Of a stretch of DNA of 8,873 bases, positions 1 through 6,243 are shown piece after piece. This DNA comes from Pseudomonadota bacterium (GTDB lineage: Bacteria > Pseudomonadota > Gammaproteobacteria > Steroidobacterales > Steroidobacteraceae). Positions within the stretch are counted from its first letter, which is position 1; every line of letters begins with the position of its first letter. Both the position numbers and the translations under genes were made by a program. Location: assembly GCA_021781775.1 (NCBI GenBank), contig JAJXWE010000038.1, forward strand, positions 1-8,873. The letters are read 5' to 3'. Under the pieces are notes generated by a model. That model searched no databases and was not told where the DNA came from. It saw only the letters and a program-made list of their open reading frames with translations.

Positions 1-197
1 ACTCGGCCGAGCGCGAGGTGATTTTCCCGATGGGTCGTGAGAACAAGGCGAAGATGCGCGGGGTGGATTACTTCAACCACTTCGTGCTGCCGAACTTCTA
101 CTTCCACATCAGCACCGCCTACGCAATCCTGCGCCATTCGGGCGTGGAGCTCAGCAAGCGCGACTATCTCGCCGGTATTCCGATGACGATGATCTGA
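1..197 (+). CDS. DUF1993 family protein, C-terminal part
   Basis: This is the last 64 residues of a plus-strand gene whose 5' end lies outside the window. The first complete codon begins at base 3 and the stop is TGA at 195-197. The C-terminal stretch with LPNFYFHISTAYAILRHSGV followed by ELSKRDYLAGIP is the conserved end of the DUF1993 family, small (about 170-residue) predicted cytoplasmic proteins of unknown biochemical function, thought to have a DinB-like helical fold. The gene converges on the minus-strand block, with a strong hairpin between them, so it is probably not part of the signalling/peptidase operon. The family assignment rests on recalled family sequence; the function is unknown. 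Confidence 0.85.
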   Translation, partial: SAEREVIFPMGRENKAKMRGVDYFNHFVLPNFYFHISTAYAILRHSGVELSKRDYLAGIPMTMI

Positions 198-210
198 GAC
201 TGCGCAGATC

Positions 211-241
211 GGCCGTCCGGCGGAACCACCGCCGGACGGCC
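211..241. terminator. Perfect 13-bp hairpin between convergent genes
   Basis: The arm GGCCGTCCGGCGG (211-223) pairs perfectly with CCGCCGGACGGCC (229-241) across the five-base loop AACCA. It begins 13 bp after the DUF1993 stop codon and lies 52 bp beyond the stop of the convergent ACT-like gene. A stem this G+C-rich in a convergent gap is most simply a bidirectional transcription terminator. No T-tract follows on either strand, so it is not a canonical intrinsic terminator and may instead act as an mRNA 3'-end stabiliser. Confidence 0.7.
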
Positions 242-293
242 CATACGGGGGTGCTGCGGCGCGGGCACCACCGTCTCTACGCGCGCAGGTGCG

Positions 294-572
294 TCACCCG
301 GGACCCAGGGCGCCCCAATCGGCCCTGTCCACGACCGGATGCTGCGCGAGCTTCGCTCCGATCATGGCGAGCTGATGAATGCTGACGCCCCGGGTCTCGA
401 CCCGGATGTGCTGCGCGCCCGAAGGGTCGAGTTCGGCTACGACCCGGCGCGGCACGACGTTCAGGATCTGAAAATAGCTGAGCACGCGGGCGAGCGTCGC
501 AGGATCGGCTTGCGCGACCACCCGAAGGCACAACGTTGCGAAACACGCCGTTTCCTCAAGCTCAGCAGTCAT
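294..572 (-). CDS. Small ACT-like domain protein
   Basis: This 92-residue ORF is the last gene of the minus-strand block. The pattern of a hydrophobic strand (ATLCLRVVAQ, about 12-21), a helix (PATLARVLSYFQ), a second strand around VVPRRVVAELD, a third around HIRVETRG, then a helix ending in AKLAQHPVVDRADW is compatible with the beta-alpha-beta-beta-alpha-beta order of ACT domains. These small modules often bind amino acids, and stand-alone versions include the IlvM-type regulatory subunits. The ATG at 572 has no visible Shine-Dalgarno sequence. It overlaps by ATGA the stop of a 26-codon mini-ORF that itself overlaps the epimerase stop, which suggests translational coupling. The reading frame is open upstream to 812 inside the epimerase gene, so the start is probable rather than certain. 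A role in sensing or binding the amino-acid product of the pathway is only inference. Confidence 0.6.
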   Translation of the reverse strand: MTAELEETACFATLCLRVVAQADPATLARVLSYFQILNVVPRRVVAELDPSGAQHIRVETRGVSIHQLAMIGAKLAQHPVVDRADWGALGPG

Positions 573-649
573 GGGTGTCGCGCGCGCTCGCGGCTCGTCC
601 AGCGGAACGCGACGCTCAGCCCCGGCGCATCCACGGCCCCAGAACTCAT
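569..649 (-). other. 26-codon bridging mini-ORF with ATGA junctions at both ends
   Basis: An ORF begins with ATG at 649-647, overlapping the epimerase TGA (648-646) as ATGA. It runs 26 codons and ends with TGA at 571-569, overlapping the ACT-like ATG (572-570) again as ATGA. The peptide begins MSSGAVDAPG and has no recognisable domain. It could be a coupling relay that carries terminating ribosomes to a start codon lacking its own ribosome-binding site, or it could be coincidence in G+C-rich sequence. Confidence 0.2.
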
Positions 650-1647
650 CCCCGGGCCCTGTGCTCGGTAGGAAAACCCCACTCCTGCGGACAGCACACC
701 GAGCCATCACGGTAGACCGATGCGGGAGCGCGGTCCTCGCGCAGGAACAGCGGCGCGTCCAGATCAACCAGATCACATAGCTGTCCGACGACGCACGCCG
801 GTGCAATGCCAAGGGTGGTGCTCGACATACACCCGACCATTGGCCGCATCCCGAGTCGACGGATCTCGGGCAGCATCAGCAATGCCTCGGTCAATCCGCC
901 ACATTTGTCGAGCTTGATGTTGACGACGTCGAAGATACCCTGAGCACGGGCAAGATCGGCCATAGACTGCACACTTTCGTCGGCCGCGAGTGGAATCGGC
1001 GACCGCAGGCCATGCAACTGTGCCTCCTGGCCCACCGGCAGCGGCTGCTCGATCAACTGCACGCCCAAGGTCTGGAGGTCCGGCAGCAGCGCCTCGAGCG
1101 AGGGGCGCGTGAGCCCCTGATTGGCGTCAATGCCGATCCACGCTTCAGGTCGGGCGGCGCGCACCGCGCGCAAACGCTCAAGATCGCCCTCGCCTGTGAG
1201 CTTCAGTTTCAGCCGCGGCGCTGCTGAAAATTCCCGCGCCGCCTGCGCCATACGATCCGGTGTGTCGGCGCCGACGGTGTACGTTGTCGGGAGCGCGCGC
1301 GGAACGCCGGCGTTCGCCCGCTCGTACACGGAGACGCCCGATCGTTTGGCCTCGATATCCCACAGCGCGGCATCGAGCGCCGCCCGTGCCCCGCCTGGGG
1401 GCAGCACCTCGCGCAGCGCGGTGCGCGAAATGCCGGACTCAATCCGCGCGCGCACCCGCTCGATCTGCTCGCCCATCCGCTGCGGATGCTCGTCATGGTA
1501 ATACACCCCGCTCGCCTCCCCGCGCCCGAGGATGCCGTCGTGCTCGACTTCGATGACCAGGACGTCGAAATGCGTGAACACATAACCGGAAATGCGCAGC
1601 GGCTCTTTCATCGGCCAGCGCTCCGGGATGACGGTGATCTTCAACAT
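646..1647 (-). CDS. Dipeptide epimerase (enolase superfamily)
   Basis: This 333-residue protein belongs to the muconate-lactonising subgroup of the enolase superfamily, cytoplasmic (beta/alpha)-barrel enzymes that use Mg2+ to abstract an alpha-proton. An N-terminal capping region (about 1-115) is followed by the barrel. Visible active-site residues are the KxK motif K147/K149, metal ligands D174 (in GIDANQG), E200 (in LIEQPLP) and D223 (in AADES), and the second-face lysine K245 in NIKLDKCGG. The DLD at 295-297 matches the DxD motif that binds the dipeptide amino group in L-Ala-D/L-Glu epimerases, which favours a dipeptide epimerase over a muconate or succinylbenzoate enzyme. Related annotations include N-acetyl-D-Glu racemase (DgcA), so the exact substrate is open. 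The start at ATG 1647 was chosen because GAGG lies 6 nt upstream and the family-typical sequence begins there. The 64 further open codons (to 1839) run into the preceding gene and look non-coding. The gap to the upstream hydrolase is 118 bp. Confidence 0.9.
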   Translation of the reverse strand: MLKITVIPERWPMKEPLRISGYVFTHFDVLVIEVEHDGILGRGEASGVYYHDEHPQRMGEQIERVRARIESGISRTALREVLPPGGARAALDAALWDIEAKRSGVSVYERANAGVPRALPTTYTVGADTPDRMAQAAREFSAAPRLKLKLTGEGDLERLRAVRAARPEAWIGIDANQGLTRPSLEALLPDLQTLGVQLIEQPLPVGQEAQLHGLRSPIPLAADESVQSMADLARAQGIFDVVNIKLDKCGGLTEALLMLPEIRRLGMRPMVGCMSSTTLGIAPACVVGQLCDLVDLDAPLFLREDRAPASVYRDGSVCCPQEWGFPTEHRARG

Positions 1648-1765
1648 GGATACCTCATCGACCAATGCTCGCTCTGAAGGTGCGCGCACATCCGGCTGGA
1701 TGAAGCCCTTGAGCGTCCGGCGTGGGCGCACAACGGACCGTTTGCACGCGTCAGGGACACGACGG

Positions 1766-3349
1766 CTATGCCGCCCTCCGGAAGTGCACATTCCGCATGC
1801 GATCGGCACAGAGCGTGAAGCCCTCGGCGTGCTCGGCAAACGTCAGCACGCCGCCCATTGGGGACAGTGGATCGAGCGCCTGGGCCTGCCAGATCTGTGT
1901 ACTGAGCGGCCTCAGCGCATACCGGGCGCTGCCGAAGCGGCCCTCGGTGATCAGGCGCGCCTCCCCGCCCTCCTCCAACACTCGCGCCGTCACCGCGAAC
2001 CTGTCGCATCGATAATGCCCTGAGAATGGATCAAGCACCGCAGCGGTCGGCGGCACCAGCCGCCCGAGCGCGTCCTCCGCACCGAACTCGCCGAACAGGA
2101 GGCCGCGACCCGCGGTGCGCACTGTCAGCCCGAGGAACGAGAACATCGGCGAGAGCTGCCAGGCGCCCGGCCCCGCAGCGTTCAGACTCATGGGCATGCC
2201 GCCGTCGACCCGCAGGAAGGCGCGTCCTTCGAGGGTCATCACCTCCAGGATTCGCCCGGAACTCGGCGAGTGGTAGACGCCGCAGAGATCCGGATCGATG
2301 CGACCGTCCGCAACCGCCTCCAGTCCGGGCACGCAGGCATCGATGACCCGAAAGGCCAGATCGATCGCATTTGCATCCGCACGATTCACCGCAATGGAGA
2401 TATCGAGGCCCGCTGCGGGCACCTTGATCATCTGCGAATTCCCCCCGAAGACCCCGCCGGCGTGCGAGATCGTCGTGACGCCCCGATAGCGATCCGCAAC
2501 GAGCCCGAATCCGTAGGCCGTGGGGGTGCCGTTCGCAAGCGGGCTCGGCGAGCGCAAGGCGCGCCAAGTGGCCGGCGAACCGACCACGGGTGCATCCATG
2601 TGACGCAGCCAGCGCAACATGTCATCCATGCTCGAGACGATGCCGCCGGCGCCCGTGAGCTCCATGCCCATCGTGGCTTTGGTGTATCCGTGGCGCGGAT
2701 CGAGCATGTGCAGCGCGGCGCTGTTGGGCAGGAAGTCACTGTCCCAGCGCCGCAGCCGCGTGTCGTACATGCCGAGCGGCGCGAAGATCCGCTGCTCGAG
2801 CACCTCCTCAAGTCGCCGCCCAGTGATCCGCTCGATAGCCGCCGTCAGTAGGAGGTAGCCGCCGTTGTTGTAGTTCCAGCCGGTCCCGGCGGGAAATTCC
2901 AGATCGTCAATCCGCTCGTAGTATTCCAGAAGTTGCGCATCGGTGATCGTGCGCCCGACGCCGTGCATGAACATCGACATCTGAAATACATCGCGCAGAC
3001 CACTGGTATGGCCCATCAGCGCACGCACCGTCACGGCGCTGTTCACCGGGTGCAGCTGCGGAACGTACTCCCCGATGCGTGCCTCGATGCTGGATAGCCC
3101 GTCTTCGCACAGGAGCAGGAACGCGAGCGCGGCGAAGTGCTTGGTAGTCGAGCCGATGCGCATGCGAGTCGCCGGCGTGAGCAGCACGGGCAGTTCCATG
3201 TTCGCCAGGCCGAAGCCGCGCCGATAGACCGGCCGACCGTCGATGGCAACGCCAACGGCAACGCCGGGCAGATGGCACTGATCGTACGGTGCAAAGATCG
3301 AGTCGAGTGCCTTCGGTTCACAGGCGGCAAGATGCGTACGCGGGTTCAT
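1766..3349 (-). CDS. Family S12 serine hydrolase, D-aminopeptidase-like
   Basis: This 527-residue penicillin-recognising serine hydrolase has a beta-lactamase fold at about 15-340. The catalytic triad motifs are complete: S67-T-T-K70 (SxxK), Y160-N-N162 (YxN) and H296-A-G298 (the HxG form of the KTG motif). A further 185 residues with beta-rich character follow. HxG, the overall length and the large C-terminal extension match D-aminopeptidase (DAP, about 520 residues with two C-terminal barrel domains), which releases N-terminal D-amino acids from short peptides. Class C beta-lactamases, by contrast, are shorter and carry KTG. No signal peptide is visible, so it is predicted to be cytosolic like DAP. 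The ATG at 3349 has GGAG 6 nt upstream, and an in-frame TAA sits two codons before it, which fixes the start. It lies 190 bp downstream of the receptor gene on the same strand. An esterase or other S12 peptidase is the alternative; the specificity is inferred. Confidence 0.88.
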   Translation of the reverse strand: MNPRTHLAACEPKALDSIFAPYDQCHLPGVAVGVAIDGRPVYRRGFGLANMELPVLLTPATRMRIGSTTKHFAALAFLLLCEDGLSSIEARIGEYVPQLHPVNSAVTVRALMGHTSGLRDVFQMSMFMHGVGRTITDAQLLEYYERIDDLEFPAGTGWNYNNGGYLLLTAAIERITGRRLEEVLEQRIFAPLGMYDTRLRRWDSDFLPNSAALHMLDPRHGYTKATMGMELTGAGGIVSSMDDMLRWLRHMDAPVVGSPATWRALRSPSPLANGTPTAYGFGLVADRYRGVTTISHAGGVFGGNSQMIKVPAAGLDISIAVNRADANAIDLAFRVIDACVPGLEAVADGRIDPDLCGVYHSPSSGRILEVMTLEGRAFLRVDGGMPMSLNAAGPGAWQLSPMFSFLGLTVRTAGRGLLFGEFGAEDALGRLVPPTAAVLDPFSGHYRCDRFAVTARVLEEGGEARLITEGRFGSARYALRPLSTQIWQAQALDPLSPMGGVLTFAEHAEGFTLCADRMRNVHFRRAA

Positions 3350-3434
3350 CGGTTACTCCGCAGGGAACCATCGTTGTTGCGGCCGCACGAGGACAGCGCT
3401 GACGGCCCGCGGAGCAGGGCAAACGCGGTTGCAT
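3318..3434 (-). CDS. Possible 38-codon leader ORF with a strong ribosome-binding site
   Basis: An ATG at 3434-3432 follows the near-perfect Shine-Dalgarno AAGGAGGA by 7 nt. This is the best ribosome-binding site seen in the window. The frame runs 38 codons to TGA at 3320-3318 and overlaps the start of the serine hydrolase by 32 bp in another frame. The peptide starts MQPRLPCSAG, is rich in Arg, Ala and Cys (5 Cys) and has no recognisable domain. It could be a leader peptide, or the site could simply recruit ribosomes for the hydrolase. It cannot encode an N-terminal extension of the hydrolase, whose frame has a stop immediately upstream. Confidence 0.25.
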   Translation of the reverse strand: MQPRLPCSAGRQRCPRAAATTMVPCGVTDEPAYASCRL

Positions 3435-3528
3435 TTGCTAATCCTCCTTGCACATGGGTTTTATGCAGTGCCCGCTTCATCCCGCGTCGGAGTTGCGGAT
3501 ACGCCTCGAGATCCTGCGCTGGCCTCAT
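3346..3528 (-). CDS. Possible 60-codon small ORF between receptor and hydrolase
   Basis: An ORF begins at ATG 3528, 11 nt after the receptor stop codon, and ends with TGA at 3348-3346, overlapping the hydrolase ATG (3349-3347) as ATGA. This placement is what a real coupled operon gene would show. However, the peptide (starting MRPAQDLEAY, basic, without hydrophobic core or known domain) resembles nothing I recognise, its ribosome-binding site is weak, and an ORF of this length is easily expected by chance in G+C-rich sequence. It competes with the out-of-frame 38-codon ORF that has the stronger ribosome-binding site; at most one is likely real. Confidence 0.2.
   Translation of the reverse strand: MRPAQDLEAYPQLRRGMKRALHKTHVQGGLANATAFALLRGPSALSSCGRNNDGSLRSNR
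3442..3449 (-). promoter_or_regulatory. Strong Shine-Dalgarno sequence AAGGAGGA
   Basis: Read on the minus strand, AAGGAGGA lies 7 nt before an ATG at 3434. It is complementary to the 16S rRNA 3' end over its full length, unlike the weak sites of the neighbouring genes. It stands 93 nt ahead of the serine hydrolase start and serves an out-of-frame short ORF, not the hydrolase itself. Confidence 0.5.
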
Positions 3529-3539
3529 CCGTTTACCGC

Positions 3540-6140
3540 TCAGAAGTGCAGCGTGACAAGCGCACCGATCGTTCGAGGCCGCTGAATTGTGATTTCAGTG
3601 GGACCGAACGGCGTGGTTGCCGCAAGTTCCGCCCGGTCATTGGTCACGTTGTCGATGTAAAGCGTGAGATCCGTGTCGCCGTCGTTCAGCCCAGCGCGCA
3701 GATCGAGAAGCGTGTAGGACGGGAGGACGTAATCGGGGATCTGCACACTTGAGGCAAACCCTGAATGACGCATACCGTCATATTTCGCAGTTGCGCCAAA
3801 ATCCGCCTGCCAGCGGCCCCAGGCATGTACCCGGTAATCCGCCGACAATGATCCGCTCCAATGCGGGTCATACGGCAAGGGATCACCCACGGCCAGCGCG
3901 CCCGCCGCCGCCGGATCCGCCCGGGTGATTTGCGCGTGGGCCTCGGCGAGCGTCAGATTGAAGGTCACCGCACGGACCGGTTCGAGCATCAGGTCGGCCT
4001 CCACGCCGTAGGAGTCGGCGTTACCACCGTTGCCAAGGCCGGAGACGCTGTGCGCGGAGATCGGAACCAGGATGCCGTCCCACTGCATGTAATACGTGGT
4101 CACATCAAGCGCACCTTTGCCGCGCCAGAAGCCGGACTTCAGGCCGACTTCGTAATCCTTGGTCGTGTCAGGCTGAAAAGCCGACGGCAAGCCGTTGACC
4201 CGGGCATTCGGACCGCCCGGACGGAACCCGGTGGCAAACCGGGCATAGAGCATGGTATTCCGCGTGAAGTGATAGCGGGCCGTAGCCAAATAGTTGGTGA
4301 CGCTCTGGCTCGAGTGGGTGAACGGAATACTGTAGGGCGTCGCGGCGCCGCCGAGGGCGGTCAGCACGAAGTTGTAGGCCGTCGCATCGCTGCCGCCGAA
4401 CGTCTGCGCATACGCCTGCTGGATGTGTCCGAGCCGGATCCCGCCGGTCAGCGAGAACGCCGGCGTGATTTCGTAGGTCAGATCGCCGAATCCGGAGTAC
4501 TCGCGGTAGTGGCTAAGGATGTCGAAGTAAAGGGCGGGATTCAGATCGGCGAGAATGGCACCGGAGGCGGCCCGGCCGACCATGGGCTCCTGGTCGGTGT
4601 CGCGCTCATCGGAGTAATATCCACCCACCAGCCAGCGCCACGGGCCCGCGCCGTTGGAGTTCAGCCGCAGCTCCTGGGTGAACTTGCGCACGCTGCCGCC
4701 GGTCCCCATGGCCAGTGCGCCGGGTGCCGGAAACGGTTGCCCGCCGAAGGCCTGCAGCAGACTGAGCACGGTGGCGAGCCCACCGCCAGTCCCGTTCAGC
4801 ACGTCTGCCGTCTGAATGCGCTGATAGGAGGTCACGGACGTCAGGGTCACAGCGGACATCCGATAATGGACATTGGCCAGGCCGACGCGGATCTGCTTGT
4901 TCGAGGTGGGATAGACGTACGCGTCGTAAGCCAATCCTCCGGCCACGGGCTGATGCGTCTTGGGGTCGTAGATCACCTTGTTCGCAACAGCATCGAAGTT
5001 CTGGAAGAACCCCGTAAGCATGATGCTGAGCGCCTCGGTCGGACGGTAGAGCGCCGAGAGCATGGCACCCCAATGAGACGCCTCGTTCTGGTTGGCGATG
5101 GCTCGCGTCGCGTTGTCGATGTAGCCGCCATTGAAGTCGCGGTAAGCGGACACTCGGACGGCAAACTTACCGACGATGATCGGCAGGCTCGCGGCGCCAC
5201 GCACGGTGTAGCTCGGTTCGCCGTCTTCAGTGGCGCTGCGTCCGCCGCGCAGGACCGCAGTGGCACGGTGCAGATTTGGCTTGCGCAGCGTGTAGGAGAT
5301 GATGCCGGCAAGAGTGTTCGCCCCGTAGAGCGTGCCCTGCGGCCCCTTGAGGATCTGGACGTTGGAGAAGTCGATCGGATCGAGATCGAGTGCATCGAGT
5401 GCGCCGCTCGAGGTCAGCGAGGAACTCGCGCCGATCGGTGCGCCGTCGACGACGATGCCCACAAGTGCCCCGGTGTCGGCCCCCGAGGTGATCCCGCGGA
5501 TCACTGGCTCACCGGAGCCGAACGACCCCATCACCTGCATGCCCGGCGTCAGGCCGGCGAAATCCTTGAAGCTCGTGTAGCCCTCGTTGAGCAGGGCGTC
5601 ACTGCTGAACACCGTGAGGTCGGCCGCGACATCGCCGGCACGCTCGGGTCGCTTGGTGGCCGTTACGATGACCTCGGTGAGTTCCGGGGGACCGCCCGAT
5701 CCCGTACCGGTACGGGCCGCAGCGGCGGCATCACTCTGCGCTGCCGCGGTCGCCGGCGGCGCGTCGGCACCGCTCGTACTCGTGTAGTGTGCGCGGCGGA
5801 CTCCGATGCGGTCGATCCCGAGCGTGTTGGCGCCGACCGGATGAAAGCCGAGAGGGGTCCCGGACAGCAGCCGCCGCAGCGCCGCATCGATCAGCATGCG
5901 CCCACGTACACCGCGGGTGGCCAGATGCTTGAGCAATGCGGCTGGAGCGGCAATCTGAACATTGGCCTGGCGCGAAAACTCGATGAGCGCAGTGGCCAGC
6001 GCTTGCGGCGCGATGTCGAATTGGACATCGCGGCGGAAGCCCGCCATCTCAGCCGCTCCGGCTCGAGCAGCCGTGGGCCACAGGCCGCACCCCATCATGC
6101 CCGCCAGCAGTGCGGCGGACACCAAGCACAATTTCCGCAT
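3540..6140 (-). CDS. TonB-dependent outer-membrane receptor with STN signalling domain
   Basis: This 866-residue protein would import a ligand across the outer membrane using TonB energy and report ligand binding to the FecR-like partner. It has a signal peptide (1-27, basic start, hydrophobic core, ending TAARA) and an STN signalling domain at about 40-92 (FDIAPQALATALIEFSRQAN onward). An Ala/Gly/Ser-rich linker (about 118-153) and a TonB-box-like segment EVIVTATKR (156-164) follow. The plug domain (about 165-290) carries PVIRGITSG, VDGAPIG and ILKGPQGTLYG, and a beta-barrel ends in the expected C-terminal Phe (VTLHF). The start at ATG 6140 is preferred over ATG 6239. It begins exactly at the signal peptide, and the predicted promoter at 6196-6224 lies inside the longer version. 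The ribosome-binding site is weak (a GGGGG run). FecR and the sigma gene lie directly upstream. The ligand cannot be read from the sequence; the adjacent enzymes suggest a peptide rather than a siderophore. Confidence 0.95.
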   Translation of the reverse strand: MRKLCLVSAALLAGMMGCGLWPTAARAGAAEMAGFRRDVQFDIAPQALATALIEFSRQANVQIAAPAALLKHLATRGVRGRMLIDAALRRLLSGTPLGFHPVGANTLGIDRIGVRRAHYTSTSGADAPPATAAAQSDAAAAARTGTGSGGPPELTEVIVTATKRPERAGDVAADLTVFSSDALLNEGYTSFKDFAGLTPGMQVMGSFGSGEPVIRGITSGADTGALVGIVVDGAPIGASSSLTSSGALDALDLDPIDFSNVQILKGPQGTLYGANTLAGIISYTLRKPNLHRATAVLRGGRSATEDGEPSYTVRGAASLPIIVGKFAVRVSAYRDFNGGYIDNATRAIANQNEASHWGAMLSALYRPTEALSIMLTGFFQNFDAVANKVIYDPKTHQPVAGGLAYDAYVYPTSNKQIRVGLANVHYRMSAVTLTSVTSYQRIQTADVLNGTGGGLATVLSLLQAFGGQPFPAPGALAMGTGGSVRKFTQELRLNSNGAGPWRWLVGGYYSDERDTDQEPMVGRAASGAILADLNPALYFDILSHYREYSGFGDLTYEITPAFSLTGGIRLGHIQQAYAQTFGGSDATAYNFVLTALGGAATPYSIPFTHSSQSVTNYLATARYHFTRNTMLYARFATGFRPGGPNARVNGLPSAFQPDTTKDYEVGLKSGFWRGKGALDVTTYYMQWDGILVPISAHSVSGLGNGGNADSYGVEADLMLEPVRAVTFNLTLAEAHAQITRADPAAAGALAVGDPLPYDPHWSGSLSADYRVHAWGRWQADFGATAKYDGMRHSGFASSVQIPDYVLPSYTLLDLRAGLNDGDTDLTLYIDNVTNDRAELAATTPFGPTEITIQRPRTIGALVTLHF

Positions 6141-6164
6141 GTGAAAGGACCCCCGGAATGGAAC

Positions 6165-6185
6165 GGATCGTGTCAGGCCCGATCC
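6165..6185 (-). other. Small hairpin in the receptor mRNA leader
   Basis: On the minus strand GGATCG (6185-6180) pairs with CGATCC (6170-6165) around a nine-base loop. It sits between the predicted promoter and the receptor ATG, about 24 nt before the start codon. It may affect leader stability or translation, but a 6-bp stem can occur by chance. Confidence 0.3.
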
Positions 6186-6195
6186 TGTGCAGACC

Positions 6196-6224
6196 AAGAC
6201 GAGTGAGCGGACAGATCCGGCACT
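6196..6224 (-). promoter_or_regulatory. Predicted ECF-sigma promoter of the receptor gene (copy A)
   Basis: Read on the minus strand this 29-bp element starts AGTGCCGGATCTG and ends GCTCACTCGTCTT. It matches the copy upstream of the sigma gene (7954-7982) at 25 of 29 positions, with the four mismatches confined to the interior. CGTC (6201-6198) is a typical -10 core for ECF sigma factors and would place the transcript start near 6190, about 50 nt before the receptor ATG. The matching -35 would fall near AGTGCCG, which does not resemble the usual GGAAC/GGAAAT types. The element also contains a GAGTG/CACTC dyad with a 15-nt gap, so binding by a separate regulator is an alternative. Confidence 0.7.
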
Positions 6225-6243
6225 CGGGGCAACCTGCACATTC

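Noticed and set aside
277..546. 89-codon minus-strand frame under the ACT-like gene
   Set aside because: Arg/Ala/Ser-rich shadow frame with no start context. The overlapping frame has a folded-domain pattern.
573..812. 80-residue N-terminal extension of the ACT-like protein
   Set aside because: It overlaps the epimerase coding region and has an unnatural Arg/Cys/Ser-rich translation. The ATG at 572 with the ATGA junction is more plausible.
1648..1839. 64-residue N-terminal extension of the epimerase
   Set aside because: Basic, unstructured sequence overlapping the hydrolase gene. Family sequence and a GAGG site support the ATG at 1647.
6060..6140. Receptor signal sequence as a lipoprotein signal (Cys at residue 18)
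   Set aside because: The residues before the Cys (GMMGC) do not fit a good lipobox. A signal peptidase I site after TAARA fits outer-membrane receptors.
3861..6206. 781-codon plus-strand open frame opposite the receptor gene
   Set aside because: It is a composition shadow of the receptor on the other strand. The translation is Arg/Gly/His-rich with no recognisable domain, while the minus strand encodes a complete receptor.
6141..6239. 33-residue N-terminal extension of the receptor
   Set aside because: The signal peptide begins exactly at the ATG at 6140, and the predicted promoter lies within the extension.
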